Assembly (NCBI GenBank): GCA_900128395.1
Contig: LT649417.1
Coordinates: 1-27,469, forward strand
Source: Stramenopiles sp. TOSAG23-2
Lineage: Eukaryota; Sar
Reading direction: 5' to 3'
Length of the DNA: 27,469 bases
A program made the position numbers and the translations under genes. Within the stretch, counting starts at the first letter, position 1, and each line of letters opens with the position of its first letter. This document shows, piece by piece, positions 17,001 through 26,087 of the stretch. The notes under the pieces are model-generated. The model saw only the letters and a program-made list of their open reading frames with translations, did not search any database and was not told where the DNA came from.

Positions 17001-17129
17001 AAGGAAAAACACACAAATAGTATTATATAAAATTATTTGTTATCATATGATATCATTACGAATCGTATCAATAAAGTTGTGTTTTTATATTTTTTCTATT
17101 TTTCTAAATGATTCGAGTAAAAGGAAAAA
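16993..17129 (+). repeat. Direct repeat of the stop-codon region in the 3' flank
   Basis: TCGAGTAAAAGGAAAAA occurs at 16993-17009, where it includes the last Glu codon and the TAA stop, and again at 17113-17129. A T-rich word with CTATTTTTCTA also recurs (about 17093 and 17291). This suggests a tandem duplication of the 3' end, now diverged. Confidence 0.6.
17057..17067. repeat. TACGA-A-TCGTA palindrome between convergent genes
   Basis: Perfect 5-bp arms. The preceding ATGATATCAT and following TCGTATCA repeat the word order seen at 7944-7964. Confidence 0.55.
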
Positions 17130-17232
17130 TACTCGTACACTCTAAATATTATTACGTTTATGAAATTATTTTTTTTATTGTTGTATAAAATTGTGTGTTT
17201 TTCATTTTTTTAAAATTATTTTTTATTACGCG

Positions 17233-17250
17233 AATACGAACTTTCGTATT
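17233..17250. repeat. AATACGAA-CT-TTCGTATT palindrome between convergent genes
   Basis: Perfect 8-bp arms with a 2-nt centre, 73 bp beyond the stop of the minus-strand KxDL-like gene. Confidence 0.7.
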
Positions 17251-17322
17251 ATGACTTATAAAAATTATTGTGTTTCATATTTGATGATATTTTCTATTTT
17301 TCTATAAATATATGCATAATGC

Positions 17323-17943
17323 TCACTCACTAACCGCCGATCGCTTTTTTATATCAATTAACTTTGAATCGATATCATGCATCATTGTTTTCATATTATT
17401 TAATAATGATATATATTCATTTAAATCTTCACTAGCTTCTTTATATAGAGCTTGACTTTCTTCATTTTGATGTCGTAGTTGTGTTGACATTTGTCGCATT
17501 CTAGCAGTTATATCTATTTGATTATTTTCAATTTGTTCCAAGTCTTTTTTATTCACAAGGGCATGTCCTCCAAATAAATCTATAATTTTGACAATAGCAG
17601 CAGAGGGTGGTATTTCTTTTTTAGGTAGGGATTTTTTTACATTTGATTCTGTTTTGGTGGTTTGTATATCTAATGATGGCAATGGTAAAGTTGGGGGTAA
17701 AGCAGATGGCAATGGTAATGGATTTTCTTCATCATCATCATCAACTTCTTCCTCCTCACCATCTTCTTCTTTATCTTGATTATCAATATTTTCAATAGTA
17801 TTATTATTATTATCATCATCACCTTCCTCCTCATTATCGTCTGTCGTTAAATAATGTTGCATCAACGCTTCCATCCTTGCGCGCAATTGTGGATCTACTT
17901 CCACGTCGTCCATCTCTCCTTCACTATCATTAGTTGAATTCAT
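17323..17943 (-). CDS. KxDL-like (BORC/BLOC-1-related) coiled-coil protein
   Basis: The first true ATG is at 17943 (MNSTNDSEGEM), giving 206 residues to a TGA stop; the frame extends further upstream without ATG. Residues 1-80 are acidic (E and D runs, one Asn run), followed by a proline-rich linker (PLPLPSALPPTLPLPSL). Residues 115-200 are helical: AIVKIIDLFGGHALVNKKDL, then ARMRQMSTQLRHQNEESQAL, and NNMKTMMHDIDSKLIDIKKR. The 'heptad helix then MKxxxxDIDxKLxxIKKR' order resembles the KxDL domain of KXD1, a subunit of the lysosome-positioning BORC complex. The match is by eye and other small coiled-coil subunits remain possible. A long AT-rich inverted repeat lies directly upstream in the leader. 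Confidence 0.5.
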   Translation of the reverse strand: MNSTNDSEGEMDDVEVDPQLRARMEALMQHYLTTDDNEEEGDDDNNNNTIENIDNQDKEEDGEEEEVDDDDEENPLPLPSALPPTLPLPSLDIQTTKTESNVKKSLPKKEIPPSAAIVKIIDLFGGHALVNKKDLEQIENNQIDITARMRQMSTQLRHQNEESQALYKEASEDLNEYISLLNNMKTMMHDIDSKLIDIKKRSAVSE

Positions 17944-17947
17944 CTTT

Positions 17948-18007
17948 ATGTCTGTATATATATATATTACAGCTAAGCTGTAATATATATATATATATTG
18001 CAGACAT
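17948..18007. repeat. 60-bp near-perfect inverted repeat in the KxDL-like gene leader
   Basis: ATGTCTG and CAGACAT form the outer ends, and TATATTACAGCT / AGCTGTAATATA meet around a single A at the centre. The arms differ only in the number of TA units. It begins 5 bp above the ATG of the minus-strand gene. It could be a cruciform, a leader hairpin or the footprint of a tiny mobile element. Confidence 0.75.
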
Positions 18008-18305
18008 CTTTCTATCAATATTTATTTTAATTATGATGAAGGAATAGTTCTTCTTCTTTTTTCGAAATACAAAGCAACTGCCATACATTATTATTATTAT
18101 TATTATATTACCACCAGGTGGTATACAAAAAGAAATATATGAATAATGGATAGATAGCTGGATAGGACAGATAGAAGAATATAAATCATTAAACATCTTG
18201 GATATATTTATATATATATAGAGAGAGATTATTATAAAGTAGTGCTTTAGATTCTAACCCCTTTTGTCTTCACATTTTTTTTTTGTTTTATATAATCTAA
18301 TTAAT
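18008..18305. promoter_or_regulatory. Divergent promoter region, KxDL-like and MFS genes
   Basis: About 300 bp between the two gene starts. It contains an ATT run (18088-18104), a CCACCAGGTGG palindrome (18111-18121), (TA)n and GA words, and a T-tract before the MFS leader. No coding sequence is seen. Confidence 0.45.
18111..18121. promoter_or_regulatory. CCACC-A-GGTGG palindrome, possible factor site
   Basis: A G/C-rich 11-bp palindrome in A/T-rich DNA that contains an E-box-like CACCAGGTG core, midway between two divergent starts. The binding role is speculative. Confidence 0.3.
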
Positions 18306-20237
18306 ATGTTGGAAACACCAAAGCAAAAGATTAAGATGGAAAATACAAGACGAAAGGAGGTGGAAGATAAAGAAAAAAAGGAGGAAGATGATATTTATAG
18401 AAGTATATCTCCACCAAATACATATGAAAAAATGTTAAAAAAACGTGCGGCAAGAACATCCACTTTTTACTTTTTAGTCATGGCACAAATATTAGTTTAT
18501 GCAGAAGCTGGTGCCGTCCCGGCATTACTACCAAATTTAACGAACTCTTTTAATTTGTCATATTCAATGCAAGGATTTTTAGGTAAGTAAATTCTATTCC
18601 CCTAAACCTGAAAAAAGAGAGACCCTCTAACACATCATCACTAATTCATACGCTTCGCTCCACAGGTGGAATAGTTTATATTGGAATTTCAATTGGTGCG
18701 CCATTGGCTTCTTCATTTTTCCAAACAAATGCAGCAAAAACTGTTTTAATGGCAGCCTTACTTATCAATGGAATCTTTGTATTATTTTTTGCATTACCAC
18801 CTGAAAATTGGAGTTATAGTTTATTAGCATGTCGTTTTATGATGGGAATGTCACAATCCTTTCTTGCAATTTTTACACCGGTATGGGTAGATGTTTTTGC
18901 TACTAGAAGTCAACAAACGCAATGGTTCAGTTGGATTCAGGCATCAACACCAGTTGGTATCATGTTTGGGTATTTATTAGGATTTATAGCAAATGCATTG
19001 AAATCATCGAATGCGAATAATGAAGAATGTTTTGGCGATCGCATTGATTGTTGGAGATTGCCATTTATTGCGCAAGCGATTTTAACAATCCCGTTATGTG
19101 TTCAATTAGCATTCATTTCGAAAAGTAATTTAAATATTAATGGAATACGACGTGCTAATACTCGTGGTCCATCTCTAGGTGACAATGATTTTGCAAAAGC
19201 TATGGATTATAGTGAAGAAGGTATTACAAATGAAGGTTTATCACGGTAAGTAAATTCTATTCCCCCTAAACCTAAAAAAAGAGACACCCTCTAACACATC
19301 ATACTCATTCATATACGCTACACTCAACAGGGTACGTGCTGATTCTTCGTTTTTGTATGGTGCAGCAGCTGCAATGCAACGGACATGGTCACAAACATTT
19401 ACTGCTATCTGTGATATATTATTAACAGGTTCATTTACAATTACGATTCTTGTATTATCTAGTTTATATTTTGTAGTTACATCCGTCCAATTTTGGGCTA
19501 CGGATTATTTAATAAATGGTCCACAGAGATATCCAGTGCATACGGTCATGTTGTGTTTCATTGTAACATCTGCCACTGGGCCAATTTTTGGTGTTCTATT
19601 CGGTGGATGGGCAGTAGATAGAATCGGTGGATATCGTTCATCACCAGAACAAAAATTAAGTAGTGTTAGTTTAGTTACAGGTTTTGCTGTAATATCAAAT
19701 ATATTTGCATTTTCAGCTACGTTTTGGCCAGCTGGAGGTATGTGGTTTGTTATGGGCTGCATTTGGTTTTTATTATTTTTTGGCGGTTCATGTTTACCAG
19801 CTTTAACTGGTATATTCATTGATGCTGTACCTAGGCGCGACAAAGCATTAGGATCATCGATGTCACAAATGGCTTTTAATTTCCTCGGGTATTTCATGTC
19901 TCCAGTATTATCAGGGGAATTGATGGCAACTTTTTCGAAAAGTTTCAAGGAATGTGAAGAATATAAAATCCCAGGTACATGCCCCGAAGCATTGGAATGG
20001 GGATTTCGTGCTAGTTTATTCGGTTCTGCAGTTGCATTGCTTTTTGTCATTTTTTTATGGTGGCATATTTTGTTACAAACAAAATGTTGGAAACATTTTA
20101 AAAGTAGAAATGATAGTGCGACTGAAAATTTGCTAAGTGGAAATACGCCACGTAAAAATAATTATAGCATTTTGGATCGTAGTGTAAATAGTGATGGTGG
20201 TGAGGAAGATGATCATCCTGCTGATGATATCTTTTAG
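18306..20237 (+). CDS. Major facilitator superfamily transporter, Spinster-like, three exons
   Basis: Exons are 18306-18582, 18666-19245 and 19331-20237; joined they give 1764 nt and 587 residues. Both junctions keep the frame (FLG/GIVYIG and LSR/VRADS). The N-terminal tail is charged (KMENTRRKEVEDKEKK) and cytosolic. The first half holds ALLPNLTNSFNLSYSMQGFL, IGISIGAPLASSFF and CRFMMGMSQSFLAIFTPVWV; the second half holds GGWAVDRIGGYR, the repeated MFS motif A (G-x3-D-R-x-G-x2-R). About twelve helices are expected. Family members of the Spinster group move lipids or sugars out of endosomes or across the plasma membrane; the substrate here is unknown. A central loop (about 270-310) and the C-terminal tail are hydrophilic. 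The start at 18306 is the first ATG. Both introns belong to the shared-sequence family. Confidence 0.9.
18583..18665 (+). other. MFS intron 1, shared-sequence family
   Basis: 83 nt, phase 1. It starts GTAAGTAAATTCTATT, contains CCCTCTAACACAT and ends CTCCACAG. It is about 85-90% identical to intron 2 of the same gene. Confidence 0.93.
19246..19330 (+). other. MFS intron 2, shared-sequence family
   Basis: 85 nt, phase 2. It has the same 16-nt start and the same CCCTCTAACACAT block as intron 1 and as 9477-9578, plus CATATACGC and an ACAG end. The different phases argue against an old duplicated exon-intron unit. Confidence 0.93.
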
Positions 20238-20303
20238 AATATATATTTATATTATGATACTTTTTGTGTTTTTGTTTATTGATATGTACGAGAGTATAAT
20301 ATG

Positions 20304-20314
20304 ATACGTCGTAT
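20304..20314. repeat. ATACG-T-CGTAT palindrome between convergent genes
   Basis: 5-bp arms preceded by ATATG, in the 214-bp gap between the MFS and EF-hand gene ends. It is a weaker member of the 3'-flank palindrome set. Confidence 0.45.
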
Positions 20315-20451
20315 ATCGTTTTGCACCGCGAGCACCTTGTTGTTAATGTGTGTAAAATGTAGCACAATATAATTACGTACAAACGTTTAACATTTTATTT
20401 TTTAAAAATTTAATTTAAATAAACACATAACCAGAGACACAATTTACTTCT

Positions 20452-21471
20452 TCACACCTTCGCCATAAAATTTTGTTGAACCCAGCGCTGATTTGGAATA
20501 ACTGGTAAATTCGTTTGCATTATTTGATCATTCCGGCGATTTAACATTGCAACACGTGGTGAATTTCCACCTTTCGTAACATATTCTGGTCGCATCGCAG
20601 AGCTTTCCTTACTCCTTCTTGATGGACGACTACGTGGACTTCTACGTTTATTATTGCTTGGTGGCATTGGTTTCATAATTTTCAACTTTCTGTTTCTACG
20701 TTTATATGCATTGCTAACTTTAAATTTACTATTATAATATTGTGGTTTGCTAGATGTGTCCGTCCACACTTGGTTTGATGAGCGTAAAACTTGTGTCCAA
20801 TCCCGAGGACTACCTAATTTAATACTAGTTAATGGTGTCTCACTATCCCTTCGAGGTACATATTTTTTTTTACCATACTGCGTCGTTACCTGGCGTAATC
20901 CAGCACGTAGTCGCCTACCTTTCGTTGGTTCTGAATGTGGATTTATTTTTTTTTGACCTAATGATTTTGCTAATAACATTTCTAACTTCCTACGTTGCTT
21001 TGGTGGCATTTTTGGTGTAATTAATGAATTTCTTACATCGCCGTTTGCAGAAATGATATCATTTAATACATCATCGTTTGCGTTATTTTGATTAGATGTT
21101 TCAGGCATTTCTTGTTTTCTCAATTCTTCTTCTTCTTCTTCTTTCCTTTTTAAATCATTTGAACGCTTCCGTTCAATTGCTAATAAACGTTCAATCTTTT
21201 GTTTTTCTTCTTTAGCTTTTTTCCGATTTTCACGCACTTTTATTGGCGATGGCGGATTTGGATCTGTTACTTCAACTCTTGATCCTTTTATACACGTCTC
21301 CCGTCGTAATCCAGTTGCACCTAACATGCGTTTTGGTTTGCTACCTCTTGATTTTGGTCGTTTCTCAAAGTAACTCTCCCCGGTATAATCTTGATGTATA
21401 TTGCTAATAAATTCAATCAAATCAATATCTCCACTTTGATCGTCATCAAATTTGGTGAAAATTTTATCTAC
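20452..21471 (-). CDS. EF-hand protein with basic disordered tail (last exon, partial)
   Basis: The exon is read from a good acceptor (TTGCACTCAG, ending at 21472) in phase 0; the frame upstream has no ATG. It opens with VDKIFTKFDDDQSGDIDLIEFI, a canonical EF-hand: loop residues 1, 3, 5, 9 and 12 are D, D, S, D and E, with G at 6 and I at 8. One or more EF-hands probably lie on unseen upstream exons. The remaining 310 residues are basic and mostly disordered: KRMLGATGLRRETCIKG, an E/K coiled coil (about 85-125: KKAKEEKQKIERLLAIERKR), NDWTQVLRSSN-type short motifs and a final Arg/Ser/Pro-rich part (RRSPRSRPSRRSKES). Calcium-dependent cytoskeletal or flagellar binding is a reasonable guess. The stop is TGA or TAA at 20452. 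Confidence 0.6.
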   Translation of the reverse strand, partial: VDKIFTKFDDDQSGDIDLIEFISNIHQDYTGESYFEKRPKSRGSKPKRMLGATGLRRETCIKGSRVEVTDPNPPSPIKVRENRKKAKEEKQKIERLLAIERKRSNDLKRKEEEEEELRKQEMPETSNQNNANDDVLNDIISANGDVRNSLITPKMPPKQRRKLEMLLAKSLGQKKINPHSEPTKGRRLRAGLRQVTTQYGKKKYVPRRDSETPLTSIKLGSPRDWTQVLRSSNQVWTDTSSKPQYYNSKFKVSNAYKRRNRKLKIMKPMPPSNNKRRSPRSRPSRRSKESSAMRPEYVTKGGNSPRVAMLNRRNDQIMQTNLPVIPNQRWVQQNFMAKV

Positions 21472-22368
21472 CTGAGTGCAAGAATTTTTTTTTGTTCTAG
21501 AAAAATACGCGTGAAACGATTTTGATCGATTTCCAAAAGACAAAAGATCAATCGCTTATATGCCTATCAAATGAGCAATTATTTATACTTGAAAGGGGAC
21601 GACATTAGAATATACCTGATCTCAAACACCAAATCTCAACAAAAATCCTTAATCCACTGAAGGAAATCATCTAAAGGAAAGCTACAGTACTGTATAAGCT
21701 AGAAAGCTATAGAAAGCCAGGATAAGGAAGTTTATATGAGTTAAAAATGTTTGAAATGATGTTGTGAGACATAATGCAAATTTTATATATCTGATGAAAT
21801 TTCTCAATTTTTGTACCCATTTTGGCGGAACTTTTAAAAATGAAAATAAAATTGGCAAAAATATTCGTGTTTGAGGTGTTATAGAAATGTAGTATAAAGT
21901 TGGTAGTCTAATTTACATAATTTTGTTAGAGTACTTAAAACTATAGTATAGAGATTTTTTGTTATTTTCTATAGTAATGATAATTGTCCCTATGAAGTTT
22001 TTTTAATATATGGAAATAGCATGTAGAAATTAGCATGGACAGATGCCTTTCAACATTTTACACTTGAAAATTGTGTTTTTCTGCCATGTTTTCTGTTTTT
22101 CATTTCCTATTATATTTATACTTAATATAGTACTTTTCATATACTCAATAGATTTGTAGTGTTTGATATATTTGATAGGCCAAATTAGGTATTTTTTGTA
22201 CTTGGGAGAAGGGCATATTTCTTCTTTATTATTCACTATTCACTCGGATATTTATAACAAATTCTTATAGGAGCTTTTTAGATTTCATACTTACTAGTGA
22301 TAATAATACTTTATCACCAATTAGCACTAAATAGGCTTGATAATTTTTTCAATAGTAAACAGTTATAG

Positions 22369-22433
22369 TGACGGCGTCAAAAACGCCGTCAATCCGTGGT
22401 CGGTTGTGGATTTTCCCCAGATGCCGTGGTCGG
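22369..22433. repeat. GC-rich hairpin followed by two CCGTGGTCGG direct repeats
   Basis: TGACGGCGT (22369-22377) and ACGCCGTCA (22383-22391) pair perfectly around a CAAAA loop. CCGTGGTCGG follows at 22394-22403 and again at 22424-22433, 30 bp apart. The G/C content is far above the surrounding DNA. It could be a non-coding RNA, a protein-binding element or a mobile-element end. Confidence 0.65.
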
Positions 22434-22678
22434 GCGATTAAGATTTTTTTAATATTTTCTTGAATAATTTCAATAATAGATATAGGGGAAATACTCTTTT
22501 TTTAAGTATAAAAAATAAATACATTATAATTATTATAGAATAATATATATGCTTTTTACTGGTTTAATTTGAATTAATATATAAGATTGTAAAAGTACGA
22601 TTGATTTTGTTGTTTGGATCTTTCTTCATATTGTTTTTTAAACAGCATATATCTGGACATCATAGAAAACATTAATAT

Positions 22679-22699
22679 CATATATATATATATATATAT
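22679..22699. repeat. (AT)n microsatellite
   Basis: About ten TA dinucleotides upstream of the 22821 gene. Confidence 0.85.
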
Positions 22700-22820
22700 C
22701 CATAATTCTGATAACTTATATACCATTTTTCATATCATTATTTTTTTTAGAAATAATACATTTGAAACAATTATATAAAGAACTACATTTACAAGATATA
22801 TATACGTACTATACCACAAA

Positions 22821-24704
22821 ATGACATCCTTAACACGAGATAAATTTATAGAAGAAATGGTTAAAGAATTAAAATTATCTCCGTCAGGTAATTTTGATTT
22901 ACCACGCCAACCAACTATATTAATGACGTTATCTGAAGCAGTGGAAGAATTGTCGTACGATTGGCCAGAAGTTCATATGGATGTCTTGAAAATGATAAGT
23001 GATTTTTTATACAACATACCAAATGACAATAGTAAAAATAATATAAAAAACTTGCAGTTGTATAGTAACATTAATATAACAACGTCAATTTTTGAAGGTT
23101 TGATGTCATGTACCATATTAGATGAAAATGATAAAAAAGATGGAAAAGGGTATAGAAGTAACATATGTGCACATTTATTTTTCACACTGCCATATAAAAT
23201 ATTGATGGAAGTAAAACGTAATTATGATAATAAGAAAAATATAAAAAATATGAAAATTTTGAAAAATATCTTTCATACTTGGAATTTAAATATAGAAGAC
23301 GATCATAGTAAAAAAAATACTCAAGATAATAATACGATTGATGATGTAATTACTAGTATTGTGAGAATAGTTCGTGTATTATTAAAACAAGGTGTTATAG
23401 CTGTACAAGAGAATATGATCACATCATCAACATGGAAAAAAATGAATGTTACAAATACATTATGTAATTTATTTTTATTACTATGTATGTCAACAAATAT
23501 TGCATCATCACAAAAATCTAATGATGATAAGCATGACGTAGAAATAATAAATGATGTTACATTATTAATACGTGAACATTGTACAATTGATGCTACAAAT
23601 ATTCCAAATGTTATAGAAATATTAATACCATATCTAGATCATTCAGAAGTGTCAATACATGTTTTGCCATTACTAGGGCAAGTAGTATCGAATGAAAATT
23701 TTATTATGAAAAAAAGTAAAAGTAATAGTGGTAAAAAATATTACAAAAAATCAACTATGAATACTATGATTATAAGTCAAGTATTGAAAAAAATTGAATT
23801 GGATCATTTAAAAAAAATACAAGTTATTATGAAACAATATATATTGAAAGATACGCCGTTAGAGATGTTCCCAATTTTCATTGGAGCTGTATCATTGTGT
23901 AAATTTATTGTTACGTATGTAGATTTATACTCCAATAATAATAATAATAATAATAATAATAATTCAACAATGCCAAATCCATTGATACAATCAGGTATTA
24001 TTCAACATTTTATTACATTGTGTGTAGGTAATAAGAAGAAAAAAATGAAAAAGAAACAAAATCAAAAAAGCGATAATGATAACAATAACAATAGTAGCAC
24101 AATAAATGAAACATTATTTTCAAAACCATCATGGATCATTTCACATAATTTTATGTTATGGTATATATTAAACGATTATACATTTGCTAAATATATTGTT
24201 AAAGTATCGGTATTTGTGAATTTAATACGCCACGAAGTTTATAAATCGAATAAACCAATCGATGCAATGTTTTGGGAAATTGGTTTTTGTTTTGGTAGAT
24301 ATTTAAATCATGATGATGAGAAGACGGGGGAAATATCATGTAACGATGTGATCGCATTATTGAGCAATAAATTTGCGTTGGAGTTATGTATGACCGTAGA
24401 AAAGGCACAACATTTGTATCTTTTTCTTGAACGATTAATTACCTCGAAACTATTGATTTATTGTAATACTGCTGTGAATACTACTAGTGTACCGCCATTA
24501 TTGATTGAATTTAAAAAATATTGTTTCAAATTGCAGAAAATAATTGCAAAGAGACAATTGGATTTTTTTTCGATGGAAAAAAAAGAACAGCTAGTGAAAA
24601 AAAATGAGGAAGATGAAAGAGAAAAAGAAATAGAAAAGATTACTAAGTTACGAAGTAAATTTACAAAATTGTTTAAGAATTTTTTAGATAACAAGGATGC
24701 ATAG
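22821..24704 (+). CDS. Large helical protein, unrecognised, armadillo-like
   Basis: A 627-residue intronless frame with ATG start (leader ACCACAAAATG) and TAG stop. It appears almost wholly alpha-helical, with hydrophobic helices spaced like HEAT/armadillo repeats: ILMTLSEAVEELSYDWPEVH, IIRIVRVLLKQG-type segments near 188, NIPNVIEILIPYLDHSEVSI near 265 and LPLLGQVVSNENFIM. Asn/Lys linkers interrupt it, including a ten-residue Asn run near 375-385 encoded by AAT repeats and a basic loop (KKKKMKKKQNQKS). The last 50 residues form a Lys/Glu coiled coil. No signal peptide or membrane helix is clear. A scaffold or adaptor role in the cytosol is a guess from fold only; I cannot name a family. Confidence 0.7.
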   Translation: MTSLTRDKFIEEMVKELKLSPSGNFDLPRQPTILMTLSEAVEELSYDWPEVHMDVLKMISDFLYNIPNDNSKNNIKNLQLYSNINITTSIFEGLMSCTILDENDKKDGKGYRSNICAHLFFTLPYKILMEVKRNYDNKKNIKNMKILKNIFHTWNLNIEDDHSKKNTQDNNTIDDVITSIVRIVRVLLKQGVIAVQENMITSSTWKKMNVTNTLCNLFLLLCMSTNIASSQKSNDDKHDVEIINDVTLLIREHCTIDATNIPNVIEILIPYLDHSEVSIHVLPLLGQVVSNENFIMKKSKSNSGKKYYKKSTMNTMIISQVLKKIELDHLKKIQVIMKQYILKDTPLEMFPIFIGAVSLCKFIVTYVDLYSNNNNNNNNNNSTMPNPLIQSGIIQHFITLCVGNKKKKMKKKQNQKSDNDNNNNSSTINETLFSKPSWIISHNFMLWYILNDYTFAKYIVKVSVFVNLIRHEVYKSNKPIDAMFWEIGFCFGRYLNHDDEKTGEISCNDVIALLSNKFALELCMTVEKAQHLYLFLERLITSKLLIYCNTAVNTTSVPPLLIEFKKYCFKLQKIIAKRQLDFFSMEKKEQLVKKNEEDEREKEIEKITKLRSKFTKLFKNFLDNKDA

Positions 24705-24749
24705 TGTGTGATATAAAAAAGAGAAGCGCGTAAATAAATTTATTCCCCT

Positions 24750-24775
24750 CTAATAAGCTTATATAAGCTTATTAG
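24750..24775. repeat. Perfect 26-bp palindrome between convergent genes
   Basis: The half-site is CTAATAAGCTTAT and its exact complement follows with no spacer; each half contains a HindIII-type AAGCTT. It lies 46 bp beyond the stop of the helical gene and about 125 bp from the stop of the dehydrogenase. Confidence 0.85.
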
Positions 24776-24900
24776 CGAACTCCCATTTAGGGATCAGTAT
24801 CCATACTTAGTATACTATATATTGTACTTAAATTATCTAATGATTATAGAATATAGAATCATGCCCTGATCGTTTTAATTTAAAATAAAAATAAATTATT

Positions 24901-25776
24901 TTAATCATCATTTGCAGATGGACTCACTACCTTTGTTGATATTGGCAATCCTGCTGGAATAATCCAAGTTGATTGATATTCTTTTGAATATGCATTTGGT
25001 GTTATTTGGGATGAACCATTTACACTATTGTCCCAATTTAAAATAAATGGAACAGCCGTCTTCGACCATTTATCTGTAGGAATTGACCTAGCCGTATCTG
25101 TCATCATTTCAGATGTCACAACACCAGGAGCTAATGGAACACTTATAATATTTTTATTACCCTCAAAATAAAATAATTGTGCCATAGATTTACACATATA
25201 TTCTACACCAACTTTTGTGGTCGAATACGGTCCTGCTGCTGGTGATGTACTATGTGCTAAACCACTTGAAATACCAATAATTTTTTTTAAAGGTGCATTC
25301 GGTTCATTACTTTCCTTTACCATATCGCCAACAAAAGCTTTAAATGTATAAAAAACACTTGTAATATTAATTTGTATAATGCGTTCAAATTCAGATACAT
25401 CTATTTCATATAAACGCCCACCTTTAATTGAAATACCAGCATTTGCAATTAAAATATCAACCTTTAAACCAGTGGAATTAACTTTTTCTTTCAGTTCACA
25501 TACAGATTCATATTTTCCAACATCACATTGATAAAAAAAATGTTTTCCAGTTGGATTATTTGCATTTACATTTTTTTCTACTGTTTTTAAATTTTCAAGA
25601 CGACGACCACAACCTATAACGTTATGCCCTAATCTAGCAAATTCTTCAACTAACGCTTTTCCAATTCCTGAAGTACAACCAGTGACCAATACAGTCAATG
25701 GATTTGTACTTCCTGCTGTTAATTGCCTTGCCAATATTGTTGTTGAACGTGGTTTTATTAATTGTGCTCTTGACAT
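24901..25776 (-). CDS. Short-chain dehydrogenase/reductase (classical SDR)
   Basis: A 291-residue intronless frame with ATG start and TAA stop. It has the classical SDR signatures in order: TGCTSGIG (32-39, cofactor loop), a GRR turn (57-59) that favours NADPH, CDV (84-86), NAG (112-114), N137, S170/S171, the catalytic Y184-x3-K188 (YSTTK) and PG (217-218). The first 22 residues (MSRAQLIKPRSTTILARQLT) are basic and hydroxylated, without acidic residues, and could target mitochondria. The C-terminal segment after 235 is long and may shape the substrate pocket. The substrate cannot be read. All catalytic residues are present, so it should be active. Confidence 0.9.
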   Translation of the reverse strand: MSRAQLIKPRSTTILARQLTAGSTNPLTVLVTGCTSGIGKALVEEFARLGHNVIGCGRRLENLKTVEKNVNANNPTGKHFFYQCDVGKYESVCELKEKVNSTGLKVDILIANAGISIKGGRLYEIDVSEFERIIQINITSVFYTFKAFVGDMVKESNEPNAPLKKIIGISSGLAHSTSPAAGPYSTTKVGVEYMCKSMAQLFYFEGNKNIISVPLAPGVVTSEMMTDTARSIPTDKWSKTAVPFILNWDNSVNGSSQITPNAYSKEYQSTWIIPAGLPISTKVVSPSANDD

Positions 25777-26087
25777 TATTATTTAATTATGATGTATATT
25801 TATGATTATGTATTATTAGTATTATTGATCAGTTTTCAATATCGAGGTATTATAACGAGAAAAGAAAGAAGTGAATTGGAATGTATTCTTTTGTTGTATC
25901 TCTCAGATCCCTGCGTATCATTTGTTGTATCTTTTTGCACATAAGGGGTAATACATATATTCATTTATGTTTTATATGTTCCCATTATTCTAATTATATA
26001 ATTTATACAATTTAAATTCACCTTTTTCTTCACCACCATTCCAACCTATCAAAAAAATATCGTCGATATTATACTTTGAAGAGCCAC

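Larger units (their letters stand above)
21472..22820. other. 1.35-kb non-coding gap
   Basis: This holds the missing 5' part of the EF-hand gene (its intron or introns, perhaps an exon) and the promoter of the gene at 22821. I could not fix an upstream exon; a GTATATTC donor-like word near 21617 has no clean frame before it. Notable items are the palindrome ACAGTACTGT (about 21684-21693) with nearby AAGCT words, the GC-rich hairpin and repeats at 22369-22433, and an (AT)n run at 22679-22699. Confidence 0.5.
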
